A DNA stretch of 64,000 bases, taken from contig CM060918.1 of the NCBI GenBank assembly GCA_030737875.1, forward strand, positions 772,948,552 to 773,012,551, in the 5' to 3' direction. The DNA comes from Allium sativum (Eukaryota; Streptophyta; Magnoliopsida; Asparagales; Amaryllidaceae). How positions within the stretch are numbered: position 1 is the stretch's first letter; every line of letters starts with the position of its first letter. The translations under genes were made by a program, and so were the position numbers. Positions 59,420-64,000 of this stretch are shown piece by piece. The notes under the pieces are model-generated. The model had not been told where the DNA came from and ran no database searches. It saw only the letters and a list, made by a program, of their open reading frames with translations.

Positions 59420-62095
59420 TGTAACAACCCGCATTCTACGCATCGGAGGATCGTAGAATATTTATTTCTTTCCCATATGAAGTCGTAGGGTCATGTAACT
59501 TTGGGAAACAACCATTAGAGTCATTTCCCATGTTCATGATTTTTGCCGATTTTTAAATGACCGTTTTGCCCCTAACTGATCTTGTTTCGGCCATAACTTT
59601 TGATTGGAAAGGAATTTTGACCTGAAATCACTTCTATTAGATTCGTTTGATGGTTTAGCTTTCCGTAGAGTGGTCGCATGTGAGAAACAGACTTACCGTT
59701 TGGGAGATATGGCTGAAATAAGGTTTGGAAGGTGAAAAATTGCTTAACCGGGCCAAATAGGGTGATTAGTGAATGGGCCCATAACTTATTTCGGGATTAG
59801 GGTTATGGGGAGGCTGAAATGAGTTAGGGTTTCATCCCATTTCAGTTTTCTAGCCTCCACTTACCTCTAAGAAACCCTAAAAATGGCCTCCAACCTCTAA
59901 ATCACCTCCAAATCACTTTCTACTTGAAGATTGGGCTTAGCAACATCAAATTAAGAGAGATCAACACCAAATCAACATTAGAGCTGCTGTTTAGCATTGA
60001 TATTCACACCCAAACAGAGAATCATTTCAGTTTGAGATTTTATTTGTGGCTAAGGTGAGTGATTTGCATAGTTCCTCACTAATTATGTCTAATTAAGGGT
60101 AATTAGTGTTAATTAGCGAATTTAAACATGATAAAATTCTGGAAAAATATTTATAAAATTCGAAATGATGTTTTAGACCTCTGATATGAGTTTGGGTTAA
60201 TTTGGTTAAGTTTTGCTAATCATACCATTAGTTTCACCTAAACATGCTTAAGGGGAAAATATGGGGTTTTGGCTATGTTTGATCCATTTTAACCTATCAT
60301 ATTGATGTTTTGGTGTTTGAGGTCACTTCTACTTGTTGCTATGACTTTGTGGTATGCTTTGTGATTGATTAGAATACTTAGAATGGTCGAAAACGTCGTC
60401 GAATGGCGTAAAATGTTTGCTGGAAAAGTTGCAGAAAAACAGTGCAAGCTTTCGGATCGGATCGGGTGGATGGGCTCGGACCGGGCAAAGGATCACCGAT
60501 CCGAACCGTAGCTCAGCACAAGAGAAAGTATGGCAAAAAGGAAGGCCACAAAGGTTGAACTGGGATCAGATTGGGCTAAAGAAGGGGGATCGGATCGGAG
60601 CGGATGGGAATAGGAAAGGGGATCAGATTGGGCTAAGGAAGGTGGATCGGATCGGAGTGGATGGGAATAAGGAAGGGGATCAGACCAGAAGGCCAAGCCA
60701 GGAGCCAAAAGATTGGAGGACCCGAACCGAACCGATGAAGCAAACTGATGGAGAAAAAGGGAACCCGAACCGAACCAATACGACGTGAAGGACCCGAACC
60801 GAACCGAGATGCATATCTATGACCGAACCGAACCGATGGCAAGGAGGAATCCGAACCGACCCAGTATTGACCAAAAACCCGAGATGCAAAGGTAGTCCAA
60901 GTTGGAAGTTAGAGATCGGGATCCAGTTGGGAAACAATGAGTTCACTTTATGGTTGGGCTTTGCTGCGGGACGTGTGTTAAGGAGTTGTCGACGTTCATA
61001 ACTTCGATTCACCACTGAAAATGAATGATGGGCTACTTATCAGTGCAGTAGAGTCACTATGACTCGAGGGGCAAGGTGATGGTAGCAAGACTACGTTATC
61101 AGTGCAGTAGAGTCATTATGACTCGAGGGGCAAAGTGATCGTAGTAAGACTATGAGCCAGTGCAGATGGGGTGAATAACTCCATGGGGCAAGTGGACATA
61201 GTAAAGGATTGGTAAGGCTATGAGCCAGCGCAGATGGGGTGAATAACTCCATGGGGAAAGTGGACATAGCGAAGGATTAGTGGCTATGTATCAGTGCAGT
61301 GAAGTCATTTATGACTTCATGGGGCATGGTGATCATAACAAAGTATTGAGGTGATCGAAGTGGTGAATATCGTATGCTTTACGCACTGAGTGAGAGATGT
61401 GAGGATGGTTACTATGCTTGATTGTTTGCCATCACTATGACATGCACACCCCCACCCCCGTATCTTTACACCATATGTTAGTGGCACCTTAGAGTGTTGT
61501 ACAGTATGCAGTGCTAACTCTTTGGTTGCAGGTCCAGGTTCAGGTATGGTTTAGCATACCTGTTATTGTTCTATTTAGCTGTTTATCGCTCATACCAGAC
61601 TTTTTGTCTGACCCAGAGTTTTATGTCTCTTCTTATTACTCTGGGAACTCACACGAGCAGACTAGAGACAGGTTAGCTGGTGATGCGCGAGTAGCTGATT
61701 CGGAGGTGAGCAGGAGGCTTCCACGTATGATATATAGATATTCTCCCTGTGTCGTTGGTGGTCGCTGCTTGGGCATTAGTAGTGTACCTCCTTTATCTTG
61801 CTTTTGCTTTTTGAGACAGTTTGAAAAGTTGTAATAATGTTGGCTTTGGATCATAAGCTGTATTTGGATTTTCCGCTGTTATGTTAGTTTATTTTCAGCT
61901 TATGCACTGTCTCACCTGTTTTATGTCAAGTATGTTGTTATTATATTTTATCCTATGCGCTGTGAGACATTCTACAGGTTCTTTGTTGTTTCTTCGTCTT
62001 CTTTCTTTTCTTCTGACGACCGTCCCGTGCTAACTGGACATGTGTACAGCGCACCTTTGGAGTAAATGTCGGTTGGTGCGGAGCGGGCCGTCACA
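59420..62095 (+). repeat. 3' LTR of T2 (2,676 bp)
   Basis: TGTAACAACCC...CCGTCACA, followed by the target duplication TATGT. Contains the same arrays as the 5' LTR, TATATAG at 61731-61737, and splice-like signals at 60055 and 61531. Differs from the 5' LTR by a 5-bp indel in the CCGAACC array and scattered, mostly transition, differences. Confidence 0.96.
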
Positions 62096-63307
62096 TATGT
62101 CGTTATAGGTTTTCATGCCCTTTTTCCCTAAATATGTTCATAATGAATTATACCCCCCAAATTATATTCATACATTATTCAAGTTATGAAAATTTCCCCA
62201 TTTACAAGTTATTCCCAATTTCAATGTTTTCCCCTCGTTCTCCGTTTAACGCGTTCGCATATTTCAGCGGCATGCCTAGGCTCGAAAGTAGCCAGGCTAT
62301 ATAAAATAAAAAAGGAAAGATGACAGGACTATACTAACAAAATTGGCATAAACATATAGTGGCATATTGATAAGATGGGTATATAAGAACAGATCTGGTG
62401 AACATGAGATAATATAACTGATTCTAACATAATAGGGATGTCATAATAGGCATGATAAGATCTAAACAATAATTTAGATGTCCAACTAGTAACAGATCCA
62501 ATTTAACCGCAACATGATAGGTACAAGGTGATCTAAATAGTGAATTAGATCTATAATCCAAGGTAGATCTGACATGATAAAGGTTAAGATCCAAGTCATA
62601 GTTATGCCAGAATATCATGGATTCACAAGTTATTACAGATCCGATATGATTCAAGCAGTCACAGGCATAGATCCAAATTACAGTTATATCATGTTTTACT
62701 TTTTAATTATTTAAACCTAAAACTAACTTAAACTCACAGTGTTCGGATCCAAAAAGATAGAAGGAGAATAGCAGAGGTTGAATCACAGATCTACACTTGA
62801 ATAACTTGATTAACTTGATTGCAGAAGAAGGAAAAGGTTTGATTTAGTTTGGGCATCGACAACATCTAGTCCTCCATTATTTTTCAGTGTAGAAAACAAG
62901 AGAAATGGAGCCATATTTATAGTCGACAGCCCCCAAACACTAACTGCCACGTCTGCCCTAGGAGGGTCGACCCATGTGTCGACATCCCCTTGAGGGTTCG
63001 ACACCCATGGGTGGGGTTTTTCCTGCTCACCCCAATCTGCGCGACTTTGAATTTTCTTAAATAAAATTTGAATTTCTGGACACTATATATATATATATTC
63101 TCTTGCGCATATACAAATTTCAAACCTTCATAACTTCTTCATACGGTGTCTGTTTTACGCAAACCAAATATCTATCTTGATCAGAATTTCGAGATGGATG
63201 CAGTGGCACAGTCCATTTCCCTTAATTCTGAATATTAATTATTCTTTAATTTGTGATTCAACCCTTGATAAATATTGTGAAATGATGACACGGGGTGTTA
63301 CATTATG

Positions 63308-64000
63308 CCCTTGATAAATATTGTGAAATGATGACAAATTAAAAGATGACTCAGACAGAGCCCAGATGTCTGTGCTTCCAACTTTACAGCAATATAAGAT
63401 GCTCTTTCAATGCACGAAGAAGAGGATAATATACATACGAATTCCATTCAGTTTGATAGGTTTGGTAGGTTACAGTTGTTTTTAATTGCATACGACTTCC
63501 ATTCAGTAAGTAAAATCCATTTGCAAACATTCTAAAAACTAAGAAAAAATTATATAGATAACATTTATACATACAATTCATGTGCACAGATCAAGAAACA
63601 TTTAGAGCCATGAAAGAAACATAAAACAACCAACAACAAGTGAAATCATCCAACATGCATGGAAGAATAAGAAAACATGCATTTTCTGGAAGATACTGGA
63701 TCATTATTGTTCAATCACTGAGGTAATTGTTTTTCGCACTTACAATAAACACATAAGATGATTGAAAATTGTTGCCTAATTAGTGAGTCAAATTAAAAAT
63801 CAAAATCGTGATACACGATTAATAGTTTAATCTAATACATCTTCTGATGTTACTATTATAATTAAAAATTGGTATCTAGGGTTTATTGATAAACGCAGTA
63901 GAAAATAATGCGGCATTATAAACGGATTTCATACCTCTGATGTTAGTAAATTCAGGATCGAAATAAAGTTGGAAGATTTCGACGATTTTAAGATTGAAGC
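63308..64000. other. Right flank of T3, no gene recognised
   Basis: AT-rich, no convincing coding frame. The last 150 bases recall the start of some retrotransposon internal regions, but no boundary or motif supports this. Confidence 0.35.

Larger units (their letters stand above)
52022..62095 (+). mobile_element. Element T2: youngest chromovirus (Tekay/Del-like)
   Basis: 10,074 bp. A perfect target duplication TATGT lies at 52017-52021 and 62096-62100. The LTRs are 2,671 and 2,676 bp. It is closely related to T1 in gag-pol and LTR layout. It is the least damaged coding element here: one nonsense codon and about five frameshifts. It is inserted in the 5' LTR of T3. Confidence 0.96.
39700..63302 (-). 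mobile_element. Element T3: minus-strand chromovirus, host of nest B
   Basis: Outer edges are TGTGACACCCC (39700) and GGGGTGTTACA (63302). A perfect target duplication TTATG is at 39695-39699 and 63303-63307. The right LTR is split by T2 and the protease region by a 3.8-kb insertion. Without them the element would be about 13.5 (minus 3.8) kb. Gag-pol is Tekay/Del-like with a chromodomain-like tail; all frames are broken. Confidence 0.95.
50390..63302 (-). repeat. 5' LTR of T3, interrupted by T2
   Basis: It runs 50390-52021 and resumes at 62101-63302, about 2,834 bp without T2. It contains about 1.04 kb (51651-52016 and 62101-62770) absent from the 3' LTR. A minus-strand TATA-like box lies near 62915-62922. 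The right end duplicates 29 bp of outside flank (see findings). Confidence 0.9.

Noticed and set aside
1..64000. A host operon-like system, tRNA or rRNA gene, or defence system
   Set aside because: No such gene was recognised on either strand; nearly all coding signals belong to transposable elements.

Overview
This window is repeat-rich plant nuclear DNA, almost certainly from an angiosperm. It holds no intact host gene. Two nests of transposable elements fill about 54 of the 64 kb. The plant assignment rests on the element families: chromodomain (Tekay/Del-like) and Tat-type Ty3/gypsy retrotransposons, hAT and CACTA DNA transposons, initiator-tRNA-Met-like primer sites, and a decayed Alfin1-like PHD-finger gene, a plant-specific family. 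The lineage names come from motif reading only; no search was run.

Layout. Positions 1-870 are a strict 74-bp tandem array that runs off the left edge. A 313-bp tandem duplication follows at 1437-2062. Next come old AT-rich remnants with LTR-like edges (2063-6800) and an apparently intronless Alfin1-like pseudogene on the minus strand (6820-7450).

Nest A is 8151-38194. A Tat-type element (LTRs 8151-8812 and 37531-38194) carries two small hAT elements (8979-9782 and 36911-37463, both with perfect 8-bp target duplications) and an antisense coiled-coil gene. That antisense gene is split by a chromovirus, element T1 (19765-35455, target duplication GTGCA). The 3' LTR of T1 is in turn split by a CACTA transposon (28796-34630, target duplication TTA), which holds a MITE-like foldback (29697-29868).

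Nest B is 39700-63302. A minus-strand chromovirus, element T3 (target duplication TTATG), has its protease region split by a 3.8-kb LTR-type insertion (45168-48970, target duplication ATAGC). Its 5' LTR is split by a younger plus-strand chromovirus, element T2 (52022-62095, target duplication TATGT). T1 and T2 belong to related families.

The nesting fixes relative order: the Tat element before T1, T1 before CACTA, and T3 before both T2 and the 3.8-kb insertion. All gag-pol genes are broken. T1 has many stops plus a lost protease and integrase residue. T2 is closest to intact, with one stop and about five frameshifts, two of them at G5 runs. T3 and the Tat element are heavily decayed. The most unusual signals are in the long T1/T2 LTRs: motif-rich GC arrays, arrays of small inverted repeats, splice-like signals bounding about 1.5 kb, a microsatellite at the TATA position, and strongly uneven divergence between paired LTRs.
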